From the NCBI GenBank assembly GCA_900110975.1, contig FOFK01000003.1, forward strand, positions 21,365 through 85,364: a DNA stretch of 64,000 nt, written 5' to 3'. Shown piece by piece: positions 24,730-33,394 of the stretch. The notes beneath the pieces are model-generated. The model searched no databases. It saw only the letters and a program-made list of their open reading frames with translations, and was not told the origin of the DNA. Made by a program: the position numbers and the translations under genes. Numbering within the stretch: position 1 is the stretch's first letter; the number at the start of each line of letters is the position of its first letter. Origin of the DNA: Lachnospiraceae bacterium RM5 (GTDB lineage: Bacteria > Bacillota > Clostridia > Lachnospirales > Lachnospiraceae).

Positions 24730-25104
24730 ATGTCTAAAGAAACTGGAGTTGAATTTGCTAAAGTTACTATTGGTAATAAAGCTTGTTTAATATGTGGCGA
24801 TAAGAATGATGCTATTATTCCTGACAATGTTTTAAATAAGATAATTAAAGAAGTGGGACAACTTGACTTTCATAGTCATACATACGATAATGATTGCGTT
24901 TCTTCGAACAATGATTTGAAGATGATGGTTAAACTTAGAAAAGAAACCGGTTAAAAGATAAGTAAGATAGTTACACCTAATGGGTGAGTTACAGTCTTTG
25001 ATAGTCAAGGAGTTGTTGAAGTTACAGCAGTATTAAATAAATTGGATAATGCTCATAAGATGTCATTGCTAGAACTATTTGAAGGTGATGTAAATGATAA
25101 ATAA
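24730..25104 (+). pseudogene. JAB/MPN-like protein remnant
   Basis: The frame begins with GNKACLICGDKNDAIIPDN and carries FHSHTYDNDCVSSNNDLKMM, an HxH-x7-S-x2-D arrangement like the JAMM metalloprotease motif. It then stops at TAA (24952) and again at TGA, yet resumes in frame as KISKIVTPNG and VTVFDSQGVVEVTAVLNK before TAA 25102. Two stops in an otherwise continuous frame mark a decayed gene. Confidence 0.5.
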
Positions 25105-25186
25105 AGAAGAAGTTACTTTTCTTGATTATAAAACACCTGATGGAATACGTATGGAGAATCTAATTAAACCAACAAGCTTTGCCTAG
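25094..25186 (+). CDS. 30-residue overlapping ORF, doubtful
   Basis: ATG 25094 overlaps the end of the decayed JAB-like frame with a GAAGGTG upstream; reads MINKEEVTFLDYKTPDGIRM to a TAG. Possibly the truncated start of a lost downstream gene. The 150 bases after it hold nothing recognisable. Confidence 0.25.
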   Translation: MINKEEVTFLDYKTPDGIRMENLIKPTSFA

Positions 25187-25342
25187 CAATATTTCAAGGC
25201 TTGAGTGACACCACAAGATATATTGTTTTAAAATTTTATATTGAAAAAATTTTTATCCTTCTTAGTATGATATAAGGAATTTCGCAGTTTTATGGAATAG
25301 GTATTATTTCGACTTAAAGATTTTGTCTGGAGGTGTTTAAAC

Positions 25343-25687
25343 ATGAATCCGTGGAAGAAAATACATTTGTCCGATTATGAGAATCATATGAGTCTGGAAA
25401 GCGTACAGCAGTTACAGGCATTGAATCGGATTATGAAAGAGCAGTTTTATACTTATGAGATGCTGCGCGCAAAACCGAACATCTATGAGAAATCGCAATG
25501 GGTATCGGATTCGCCATATATACATGCCTTTGATTGTTTGGATGAGGTACATCAGCAGATGGAAGAGGATGCATTGTGGCGATGCTTGAAAGAACTAGGA
25601 TTTGATGAGGTGGATGCGTTCAATACACCATTGCCGAATGAAAAATACCTGTTACGGATTGATTTTGCAAAACCGTTGGAACGATAA
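25343..25687 (+). pseudogene. Internally deleted SAM-methyltransferase-like gene
   Basis: The first 38 residues (NPWKKIHLSDYENHMSLES, then QLQALNRIMKEQF) match the N-terminus of a common Firmicute class I SAM methyltransferase family, as I remember it. Right after FYTYEM, where the SAM-binding GxGxG strand should begin, the frame continues with the family's C-terminal part (PYIHAFDCLDEVHQQMEEDA, then NEKYLLRIDF). The Rossmann core is missing, so the 114-residue product cannot be an active methyltransferase. The frame is preserved. Confidence 0.5.
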
Positions 25688-25780
25688 ATCGCAATATAAA
25701 TTATTAAGACAACTTCCAGTCTGTCAAAATAAACGGTAGAGTATAATCAATATATAAATAAATTGATGATATGAGATGTA

Positions 25781-25887
25781 AAAAAATGTGTCCATTCTGC
25801 AAAAATTTCACGAGAGAACTTGATTTTCAATTTTTACCTGGTTATAATTAAATAACAAAAGTGAAAAATGTGTTCCATTCTGCAAAA
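25781..25887 (+). repeat. Two direct repeats AAAAATGTGTCCATTCTGCA before an AAA_14 gene
   Basis: The first copy is at 25781-25805; the second (one extra T) at 25864-25887, directly ahead of the ribosome site of the ATPase. On the other strand the repeat reads TTTTTGCAGAATGG, with a GGAAT-like core akin to the palindromes before the other AAA_14 genes. Probably regulatory. Confidence 0.6.
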
Positions 25888-25901
25888 AAATTAGAGGTGA
25901 T

Positions 25902-27200
25902 ATGATGTTGCCAAGAAACCAGTATTTAAAAAAATTGATTGACCTTAAGGATAATGGTCGTGTTAAAATTATAACGGGTCTTCGAAGAAGTGGAAAGTCT
26001 GTACTGTTACTTGAAATATACAGGGACTATCTAATCGGTGAAGGCATTCAGCCGGAACAGATTATCAGTGTTGCGCTTGATGATTTGAGTAATGCCAGGT
26101 ATAGAAATCCAATGGAACTCGATAATTTCTTCAGAAAAAAGATTACTGATGATACAAAAAAATACTATCTTTTTATTGATGAAATACAGATGGTATCGGA
26201 AATCCAGAATCCCTACGTGGATGATCCTGATGCTAAGATCGGGTTTGTAGATGTTGTAATCGGACTGATGAAAATCCGTAATGCTGATGTTTATATTACC
26301 GGAAGTAATTCCAAAATGCTTTCATCGGATATCCTTACTCAGTTCAGGGATAGAGGAGATGAAATAAGAGTATTTCCATTATCATTTGCAGAGTTTTATG
26401 ATGCTTATGAAGGTGACAAGCGCGAGGCATGGCAGGACTATTATACTTACGGTGGAATGCCGGTTGTTCTTTCTTTGGATACGCATGAAAAAAAGAGTAG
26501 ATATCTGCGTGATTTATTTGAGAGAACTTATTTGAAGGATATTATTGAGAAAAACAAGATTTTTAATAATGAAGAAGTCCTTACTACTCTGCTGGATGTG
26601 ATTGCATCGGGGGTTGGTGCCCTTACAAATCCAAGCAAGCTGTCAAATACTTTCAAAAGTGAAAGGGGATTAACTATTGCACCGGATACTATCGACAGGT
26701 ATCTCGGATTCTTTATCGATTCGTATTTGATTCAAAAAGCTGTAAGATATGATGTGAAAGGAAGAAAATATATCAAAACTCCTTCAAAGTATTATTACAC
26801 AGATCCGGGGTTGAGAAATGCCAGACTTGGGTTTCGTCAGATAGAGGAAACTCATCTGATGGAGAACGTCCTTTATAATGATCTTATTAGAAGAGGATAT
26901 GATGTGGATGTCGGAGTAGTTGAAATTGCTACTATGGAGGATGGAAAGAAAGTAAGAAAACAGTTGGAAGTTGATTTTGTGGTTAACAGGGGAAATGACA
27001 GATATTATATTCAGTCTGCGCTTACCATTGCAGATCCTGAAAAGAAAAAACAGGAAATAGCGTCACTGTTAAGAATACCGGATTCTTTCAAAAAGATTGT
27101 TGTTGTCAGGGATTACCTAAAACCTTATAAAGACGAGAATGGAATTCAGTATGTAGGCATTGAGCATTTTTTAAGAGATGAAAGCATTTTGAACGGTTGA
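25902..27200 (+). CDS. AAA_14/DUF4143 family ATPase (copy 2)
   Basis: 432 residues, same family and layout as the copy at 4712: Walker A GLRRSGKS near residue 26, Walker B YLFIDEIQMV, sensor VYITGSNSKMLSS, DUF4143 block TPSKYYYTDPGLRNARLGF and KQLEVDFVVNRG near the end. The two copies align along their full length. GAGGTG precedes the paired ATG codons at 25902 and 25905. Role unknown. Confidence 0.88.
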   Translation: MMLPRNQYLKKLIDLKDNGRVKIITGLRRSGKSVLLLEIYRDYLIGEGIQPEQIISVALDDLSNARYRNPMELDNFFRKKITDDTKKYYLFIDEIQMVSEIQNPYVDDPDAKIGFVDVVIGLMKIRNADVYITGSNSKMLSSDILTQFRDRGDEIRVFPLSFAEFYDAYEGDKREAWQDYYTYGGMPVVLSLDTHEKKSRYLRDLFERTYLKDIIEKNKIFNNEEVLTTLLDVIASGVGALTNPSKLSNTFKSERGLTIAPDTIDRYLGFFIDSYLIQKAVRYDVKGRKYIKTPSKYYYTDPGLRNARLGFRQIEETHLMENVLYNDLIRRGYDVDVGVVEIATMEDGKKVRKQLEVDFVVNRGNDRYYIQSALTIADPEKKKQEIASLLRIPDSFKKIVVVRDYLKPYKDENGIQYVGIEHFLRDESILNG

Positions 27201-27332
27201 AAATGAAAATATCAAAATATAGTTAACAGATTAAAAAATATTTCGTACAATAATAGGGACGAAAAATGTATGTCTTGAATGCGGTGAGGTTTCCATTTAC
27301 CTTGAGAATGTTAGTAGATTAAATAAATAACA

Positions 27333-27352
27333 AAAAATACGATTAATCCGGA
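27333..27352 (+). promoter_or_regulatory. Half-site matching the 29553 palindrome
   Basis: AATACGATTAATCCGGA differs by two bases from the left arm of the large palindrome at 29553-29593. It overlaps the GGAGG ribosome site of the membrane protein at 27361, so a bound factor could block translation or transcription there. Confidence 0.4.
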
Positions 27353-27360
27353 GGATATTT

Positions 27361-28227
27361 ATGGCATTTATTTCAATGGTTTTTGTTCTTTTTATAATTA
27401 TTATAATAATATTTGGTTTTATTTCTTTGATTGCTGGAATAATTCTTGACCATATATGGAGAGTAAGGAAGAAAAAGGAGAAAAAGGTATATTTAGTTCA
27501 TAAGATTTTTGCAATATTTTTTACTATAATTGGTACAATATGTTTTTTTGTACCGATACTTAGTATAGTGGGGTTGAAAATGTCATATGAACATAAAGAA
27601 TATTTAGAGGTGGCGGATATTGAGAAAGAAAAACTGGTTTATGTTGATGAAAATGATGAGTATTGGAATGAATTTGACTTTTGCGGTGAACATTTTGTAA
27701 AGGTTGATGACATCCATCCGCAGGATACACATGAGCATTTTAAAAAAGAAAAAATTGGGGCTATAATGAATAATTATAATGATAAACATCATTTGATTTA
27801 TAATATTGATAATACAATGGGGATTACTATACTTACTCTTGAATACTATTCAGGGGCGTTTGTAGAAAAATCTGAAATAAACAAAGTTGTGGATTATTAT
27901 GAGAATGAAGCTCCGCTTTATGCTGAGGTATCCTTTGATTTGTCAAAATCAATAATAGATGTTGGAAAAATTAATTCTGAATATACAAGAAAGATTCTTA
28001 ATAAGATTTCAAATTCAGGTTCGCTTCATCCGGAAGAGAACTATGGTATTGCTTCTGGAAATAATGATGGTTATATATTCTTTTATTCAACGGATGATCT
28101 TATCTGTATGAGTATCGAATTTTTTGAGACAGATAAGGGTATGGTTGTTACTTATGGAGAAAGAGGACTAATTTTAGATGAGGATGAAGCTGACTTCATT
28201 AGGACAATTATTGAAAAAGCAAAGTAA
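27361..28227 (+). CDS. Hypothetical two-TM membrane protein
   Basis: 288 residues with hydrophobic helices at about 5-30 and 47-72, joined by a Lys-rich cytoplasmic loop (RVRKKKEKK), then a 210-residue soluble domain predicted outside the membrane. I do not recognise the soluble domain. GGAGG precedes the ATG. Stands between two AAA_14 ATPase genes. Confidence 0.6.
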   Translation: MAFISMVFVLFIIIIIIFGFISLIAGIILDHIWRVRKKKEKKVYLVHKIFAIFFTIIGTICFFVPILSIVGLKMSYEHKEYLEVADIEKEKLVYVDENDEYWNEFDFCGEHFVKVDDIHPQDTHEHFKKEKIGAIMNNYNDKHHLIYNIDNTMGITILTLEYYSGAFVEKSEINKVVDYYENEAPLYAEVSFDLSKSIIDVGKINSEYTRKILNKISNSGSLHPEENYGIASGNNDGYIFFYSTDDLICMSIEFFETDKGMVVTYGERGLILDEDEADFIRTIIEKAK

Positions 28228-28243
28228 TGAATCTAATTAAATG

Positions 28244-28270
28244 AGAACCACCGGCTAAGTCAGTGGTTCT
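28244..28270. terminator. Hairpin between convergent genes
   Basis: AGAACCAC pairs with GTGGTTCT around an 11-base loop; T-rich on one side and A-rich on the other, serving the two convergent genes. Confidence 0.65.
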
Positions 28271-28272
28271 TA

Positions 28273-29532
28273 TTAAATAAACCAATATGGAATTTGAAGA
28301 ACATTTTCTCTTAAAGATCCAGGCATAGAGCACATGCATACGACTGCACCTGTGCCTCTTTTCTTTTCTGGGATTTTATCAAGAATTTGAAATGCAGATG
28401 TCATATCAGCTGAAACGTTACTGCTTTGTTTGATTTCAATAGGATATAAAATGCCGTTTTGCTCGATAATAAAGTCAATCTCTGCTTCTTCATAAGTTTC
28501 TTCACCGTTTTTTTTGACTTTTTTCTTATCTTTACCTCTATAGTAAGATACAAAGTAACGATAATCTAATCCACGATTTGAATAACTTTTTAGAATTTCA
28601 GATATAACAAATGTTTTAAAAAATTCTCCACTCATTGCGCCGGTTGCTAAAGTTTCAGGAGTAAGCCATCTTGTAAGATAGGCAGCCAATCCAGTATCTC
28701 TAAAGTAAAGCTTAGGTGTTTTTATAGCTCGTTTAAGTGCGCTGTTAGCATATGGTTCAAGTATATATATTATGCCAGAGGCTTCTAAAATAGAAATCCA
28801 ATGTTTTATAGTCTTGATGTCCTTGCCAACTTCATCGGCAATATTAGTATAATTAAGCATTTGGCCAGTTCTGGCAGCACATGCTACCATAAATCTACGA
28901 AATGCATCTAAATCTTGAACAGCTGCTAATTCTCTAACATCACGTTCCAAATAGGTTTTGACGTAACTTGAAAAAAACATTGCCCAATCCACATCAGGGT
29001 CTTGCATTTCAGGATAACCACCACGATGGATTATATTCCAAATATTTGCTGGCTTTACGGCCTCTTTATTTCTGTCGCTTACATATTCAATTGTTGGAAG
29101 AAAAGGTGTTTTATAGTTACTTTTCATTAATTCTCTAAGTGATAAAGGTGGTAATTCGATAATCGCTACTCGTCCTGCTAATGAATCAGATACTAATTCC
29201 ATAAGTTTAAAAGGTTGTGACCCAGAAAGATAGTATAAACCTTTCGAATTACGGCTGTCACTAGATTGCTTTATATACCTAAATAGAGATGGTACATATT
29301 GAATCTCATCTAAAAAGACAGGTGGTTCATTTAGGGAGAGGAACACTTCCGGATTGTTCTTTGCTTGTTCCTCAACAAATGGATCATCAAAGGATACTTG
29401 TTTTACATTTGAATATAAATGTTTCATTAAAGTTGATTTTCCAGTTTGTCTTGCGCCCGTTATCAATACACATTTGAAGGTTTTAGCTGAACGTTCAACC
29501 ACATCTTCAATAGCTCTTTTAATATATTCCAT
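28273..29532 (-). CDS. AAA_14/DUF4143 family ATPase (copy 3)
   Basis: 419 residues on the complementary strand. Walker A GARQTGKST near residue 31, Walker B PVFLDEIQYV, sensor YYLSGSQPFKLM, DUF4143 part with LYFRDTGLAAYL and the block EEAEIDFIIEQNGILYPIEI. This is the more widespread AAA_14 subtype, only distantly like copies 1 and 2. AAGGAG lies upstream of the ATG ending at 29532, and a 41-bp palindrome stands about 20 bases further out. Confidence 0.9.
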   Translation of the reverse strand: MEYIKRAIEDVVERSAKTFKCVLITGARQTGKSTLMKHLYSNVKQVSFDDPFVEEQAKNNPEVFLSLNEPPVFLDEIQYVPSLFRYIKQSSDSRNSKGLYYLSGSQPFKLMELVSDSLAGRVAIIELPPLSLRELMKSNYKTPFLPTIEYVSDRNKEAVKPANIWNIIHRGGYPEMQDPDVDWAMFFSSYVKTYLERDVRELAAVQDLDAFRRFMVACAARTGQMLNYTNIADEVGKDIKTIKHWISILEASGIIYILEPYANSALKRAIKTPKLYFRDTGLAAYLTRWLTPETLATGAMSGEFFKTFVISEILKSYSNRGLDYRYFVSYYRGKDKKKVKKNGEETYEEAEIDFIIEQNGILYPIEIKQSSNVSADMTSAFQILDKIPEKKRGTGAVVCMCSMPGSLRENVLQIPYWFI

Positions 29533-29552
29533 ACATTGCACTCCTTAAAAAA

Positions 29553-29593
29553 AATACGACTAATCTGGAATCGCATTCCAGATTAGTCGTATT
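29553..29593. promoter_or_regulatory. Perfect 19-bp palindrome in front of AAA_14 copy 3
   Basis: AATACGACTAATCTGGAAT and its exact reverse complement flank CGC. Located 21 bases upstream of the ATPase start. Its perfect pairing over 19 bases is too long for chance and suits an operator or an RNA hairpin that controls the gene. Confidence 0.75.
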
Positions 29594-29816
29594 ATACCAT
29601 TTAATGATTGTGGTTTCAATAAAGAAATGACTAATTATATATAGTGTAATAATAATAATATAAAAATACATACCACCAAAAAAGAAAAATAGACTATCTT
29701 AATTTGCGAAATTTAAAGTATATTACTCTTTTTATTTATAATATAATTTGCAATGTCAGTAACATAAATGAAAGGAGCAATCAGGTTAATATATAGTTAG
29801 CTTGATAAAGAAAGAA

Positions 29817-30770
29817 ATGAAAAAAAATATACTAAAAAGAATTATTGCAACAATGTTAATTACGGCAACTGCTGTAAGTATGACGGGATGTAGTTTTCCT
29901 GGAAATATTTTAGGAAAAAAAGAAAAAACAGAGTCTAAGGTTAAAAATGAAAAATTAGTTGATGATGAATATGTTGATTTATCAATTGAAAGTATGAAAG
30001 TTGATGCTGATGATTGTTCATATACATATAGCTGCAAAACAAAAAAAGATGGACAAAGCATTATATTAGATATGTATGTTATAGCAGTAAATGGTGTTAT
30101 GGTAAAAGACGAAGAAAGAATGCCTATTGGTCAGGTTTTTGATGACTGGGATGGAAAAAAGAAAACAGAAACAGTTGATTTTAGCAGTGTTAATGATGCT
30201 CTAAGTAAGCTGGATGAAAATAAAATTACTGTTGTGGATTTTTACTATGATTATACTGTATATGAAGATTCTGAGATTATTAATGAGGCAGAAGGTACAA
30301 AAAGTATTTATCCGTATGGAGAAAAAGAAGCACATTATTATAAACCAGATGAAAATAATGGAAAGGTTATTTTTGATAATGATGGAGTAAAAGTCATTTT
30401 CCTTGGAGCTGATTTTAGTGATGATGGTTTGAATTTCAATATGAACTATTATATTGAAAATAAGGGAGATATTGAACAGATATCTTTTGCAAGCGCTACA
30501 ACTTTTTACGATCAAAAGATGTATGTAAATGGAGAAGAATATACAACAGAGATGGGTTCTGATGGAATAACATTTGTAGATAAAGGATATTGTGGTTTAT
30601 GGTCAGTTTCGTTTGATACACTTGATTCTGTATTTGATGATATAGAGAGTGTAGATGATATTGATACAATAGAGGTAGGCATTGCATTATATGACACAGA
30701 TAATTTTGGAAAAGATAATCGTGATAAGTTTATCTTCGATGATATGGTTTTTTTAGATAGCCTTCGTTGA
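29817..30770 (+). CDS. Lipoprotein of unknown function
   Basis: 317 residues with a lipoprotein leader ending in the lipobox SMTGC near residue 24, a Lys/Glu-rich linker, and a two-part acidic beta-rich domain. ATG 29817 gives a normal signal peptide. The last codons overlap the -35 box of the cobalamin promoter, but the gene itself has no B12-linked feature. Probably anchored on the outer face of the membrane. Confidence 0.7.
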   Translation: MKKNILKRIIATMLITATAVSMTGCSFPGNILGKKEKTESKVKNEKLVDDEYVDLSIESMKVDADDCSYTYSCKTKKDGQSIILDMYVIAVNGVMVKDEERMPIGQVFDDWDGKKKTETVDFSSVNDALSKLDENKITVVDFYYDYTVYEDSEIINEAEGTKSIYPYGEKEAHYYKPDENNGKVIFDNDGVKVIFLGADFSDDGLNFNMNYYIENKGDIEQISFASATTFYDQKMYVNGEEYTTEMGSDGITFVDKGYCGLWSVSFDTLDSVFDDIESVDDIDTIEVGIALYDTDNFGKDNRDKFIFDDMVFLDSLR

Positions 30771-30794
30771 CAAACAAGGGATTTATAGTATAAT
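30767..30794 (+). promoter_or_regulatory. Strong promoter of the cobalamin operon
   Basis: TTGACA (30767-30772), 16-base spacer, TATAAT (30789-30794). The -35 overlaps the stop codon of the upstream lipoprotein gene. It lies about 16 bases before the riboswitch. Confidence 0.8.
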
Positions 30795-30810
30795 TTTTTA
30801 TAGTAACCGG

Positions 30811-31048
30811 TTGGTGTCGAAAGTTACGGATAGTAACTGTTTCGATGAAAAGGGAAACAGGTGAGAGGCCTGTACGAACTCGTCACTGTATGCAGCAGAT
30901 ATTAATTATATTTGATATCAGATCATATTTTTCTTTTGTCTAAGACATAAAGCCACTGTGAAAATGGGAAGGCAGAATCTGATTGCGCTGTGAGTCAGGA
31001 GACCTGCCAGCATGGTAGACGTTGGAAACCACGAGTAATTGGTTATAT
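30811..31048 (+). promoter_or_regulatory. Cobalamin (adenosylcobalamin) riboswitch
   Basis: Conserved elements in order: an outer P1 stem pairing TAACCGGTT with AATTGGTTA, GGTG early on, GAAACAGGTGAGAGGCCTGT, GCCACTGTG, GGGAAGGC, and the B12 box AGTCAGGAGACCTGCC at about 30993-31008. It binds cobalamin and, via the terminator at 31153, should shut the downstream operon when B12 is plentiful. The variable middle arm (about 30905-30945) is AT-rich. Confidence 0.93.
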
Positions 31049-31152
31049 GTCTGATATTAAAATTGTTAGTATTATGCTATAAAAATAGTGCATTTGCTAG
31101 GTGTATTTTTTGTGCATATGGTATCATAGATAAACTAATAATTCTGTCAGAG

Positions 31153-31191
31153 AAACTTACGAATGGTTTTCCAATCGTAAGTTTTTTGTTT
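31153..31191 (+). terminator. Riboswitch-controlled intrinsic terminator
   Basis: AACTTACGA pairs with TCGTAAGTT, followed by TTTTTGTTT, just ahead of the ribosome site of cbiK. This is the expected expression platform of the riboswitch. Confidence 0.8.
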
Positions 31192-31208
31192 ATATATGGA
31201 GGTTCATT

Positions 31209-32417
31209 ATGAGAAAAAAAATTGTTGCGTTATTACTTGCTACTGCATTGGTATGCAGTTTTATGACAGGATGTGGAAAAAATGAAGAAAAAAAAGCAGA
31301 AAAAAATAATGAGACAAAGGTAGAAGAAACAAAAGATGATGACAAGGCAGCTGCTGATAATGTTGCAGCATTGATTGATGCAATATATGTTCAGGAAAGA
31401 ACAGATAAAACTGATGAGCAGTGTAAGGAAGCAAAGGATGCATGGGATGCACTTACTGATGCTCAGAAGGAAATGGTAGAAGGCGAAGAAGCTGACCCTG
31501 ATTACTTTGGAAGAGATACAGGTGATGCTTCAAAAGATGATCCTGCAAATCAGGATGAAATCGGAGAAAATGAGTTATTAGTTGTAAGCTTTGGAACATC
31601 TTTCAACGACAGCAGAGTTGCAGATATTAAGGGTATTGAGGATGCACTTAGAGAAGCATATCCTGAATGGTCAGTTAGAAGAGCATTTACAGCACAGATT
31701 ATTATTAATCATGTTCAGGCAAGAGATGAAGAAAAAATCGATAATATGGAACAGGCATTAGATCGTGCTGTTGAAAATGGTGTTAAGAATCTTGTTATTC
31801 AGCCAACTCATTTAATGCATGGTGCTGAGTATGATGAATTGATAGAAGCTGTTGAAAATTATAAGGACAAATTTGAAAATGTAGCAATTGCAGAACCACT
31901 TCTTGGAGAGGTTGGAGAGGATGCAACAGTTATCAATGAAGATAAGAAAAATGTAGCAATTGCAGTTACAGATGCAGCAGTAAAATCTGCAGGTTTTGAT
32001 AGTCTTGAAGCAGCAGATAATGAAGGTGTTGCATTTGTATTAATGGGACATGGAACATCCCACAATGCAAAGATATCTTACAGCCAGATGCAGACACAGA
32101 TGAACGAACTTGGATATAGCAATGTTTTCATTGGAACAGTTGAAGGTGAGCCGGAAGAAACTGCATGTGAGAATGTAATTGAAGCAGTAAAGAATGCCGG
32201 ATATAAAAAAGTTGTTTTACGTCCATTGATGGTTGTTGCCGGAGATCATGCAAACAATGATATGGCTGGAGATGATGAAGATTCTTGGAAGAGTATGTTT
32301 ACAGCAGCAAATTGTTTTGATTCGATTGATACTCAGATTGAAGGACTTGGAAGAATTGAAGCAGTTGAAAAAATGTATGTAGATCATACAAAGACAGCAA
32401 TAGATTCAATTAATTAA
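31209..32417 (+). CDS. cbiK: Sirohydrochlorin cobaltochelatase CbiK, lipoprotein form
   Basis: CbiK inserts Co2+ into sirohydrochlorin, an early step of anaerobic B12 synthesis. The 402-residue protein keeps the catalytic histidines: H201 in THLMHGAEYDE and H281 in LMGHGTSHNA. An insertion-rich N-terminal part (about 25-115, acidic) precedes the core. It begins with a lipoprotein leader, lipobox FMTGC at residues 18-22, so the enzyme should be exported and lipid-anchored outside. Periplasmic CbiK forms are known in some anaerobes, but this is odd for a cytoplasmic pathway. First gene after the riboswitch. Confidence 0.93.
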   Translation: MRKKIVALLLATALVCSFMTGCGKNEEKKAEKNNETKVEETKDDDKAAADNVAALIDAIYVQERTDKTDEQCKEAKDAWDALTDAQKEMVEGEEADPDYFGRDTGDASKDDPANQDEIGENELLVVSFGTSFNDSRVADIKGIEDALREAYPEWSVRRAFTAQIIINHVQARDEEKIDNMEQALDRAVENGVKNLVIQPTHLMHGAEYDELIEAVENYKDKFENVAIAEPLLGEVGEDATVINEDKKNVAIAVTDAAVKSAGFDSLEAADNEGVAFVLMGHGTSHNAKISYSQMQTQMNELGYSNVFIGTVEGEPEETACENVIEAVKNAGYKKVVLRPLMVVAGDHANNDMAGDDEDSWKSMFTAANCFDSIDTQIEGLGRIEAVEKMYVDHTKTAIDSIN

Positions 32418-32464
32418 GTTTTGGTGAATATATTTATATAAAATTAAACAGGAGACTATTATAG

Positions 32465-33343
32465 ATGCATAAAAGATTATTGATATTAACATTGGCTGTT
32501 GTTATGTCTGTTTTGGTGACAACGGGATGTGGAAAAAAAGAAAAAAAAGCGGAAAATACAAAAAGTAGTGGAATTACACAAACGACTACTGAGGAAAAAA
32601 AGTCAGAACTTGAAGATGGAGTCTATGAGGTTGAGTTTAAGACAGACAGTTCTATGTTTCACGTTAATGAGGCTAAAGATGGAAAAGGAGAACTTACTGT
32701 AAAAAACGGTGATATGACTGTTCACATCAGCCTTGTTTCGAAGAAGATTGTTAATTTATTTGTGGGTCTTGCAGATGATGCAAAAAAAGATGGAGCATCA
32801 TTACTTGAGCCTACAACTGATACGGTTACATACAGTGATGGAACAAGTGAGGAAGTCTATGGATTTGATGTTCCTGTTGCATCTTTGGATGAAGAGTTTG
32901 ATCTTGCAGTTTTAGGAGAGTCAGGACGTTGGTTTGACCACAAGGTTAGTGTAACAAATCCTATTCCGGCTGAAACATCGGATGAAGATTCAAATGAAGT
33001 TTCAGGGGAAAAACAGACAGATTTGAAACTTGAGGATGGAACATATAGTATTAATGTTAAGCTTGAAGGCGGAAGCGGAAAAGCAAGTGTTACATCTCCA
33101 TGTCAGATTAAAGTTGAAAATGGAAATGTTACTGCATCAATTGAATGGAGTAGTTCAAATTATGATTTCATGATGGTAAATGATGTTAAGTATCTTCCGG
33201 TAAATGAGGATGGTAATTCAGTATTTGAAATTCCGGTTAGTGTATTTGATGAACCAATGGCTGTAAGTGCTGATACAACTGCTATGAGTAAACCATACCT
33301 TATTGATTACACATTAGAGTTTGATTCAACAACTATAAAATAA
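32465..33343 (+). CDS. Cobalamin-operon lipoprotein with two tandem beta domains
   Basis: 292 residues. A signal peptide ends in VTTGC near residue 22, followed by a Lys/Thr linker. Two copies of one domain follow, at about 52-165 and 180-290. Each starts LEDGxY, continues with VxNGxMTxxI, and has a D/E-x-PV-x-x-x-D-E segment near its end. Export and position between cbiK and the importer genes suggest capture of a corrinoid, heme-like tetrapyrrole or cobalt outside the cell. The fold is NEAT-like in feel, not proven. Confidence 0.6.
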   Translation: MHKRLLILTLAVVMSVLVTTGCGKKEKKAENTKSSGITQTTTEEKKSELEDGVYEVEFKTDSSMFHVNEAKDGKGELTVKNGDMTVHISLVSKKIVNLFVGLADDAKKDGASLLEPTTDTVTYSDGTSEEVYGFDVPVASLDEEFDLAVLGESGRWFDHKVSVTNPIPAETSDEDSNEVSGEKQTDLKLEDGTYSINVKLEGGSGKASVTSPCQIKVENGNVTASIEWSSSNYDFMMVNDVKYLPVNEDGNSVFEIPVSVFDEPMAVSADTTAMSKPYLIDYTLEFDSTTIK

Positions 33344-33394
33344 ATATTTTTTCAGAAAGTACTTATATTGTTTTAAATGAGAGTAGGAGGTACA

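Noticed and set aside
25241-25271. TTGAAA/TATGAT promoter before the deleted methyltransferase
   Set aside because: Spacer of 19 bases and a weak context; not enough to list as a feature.
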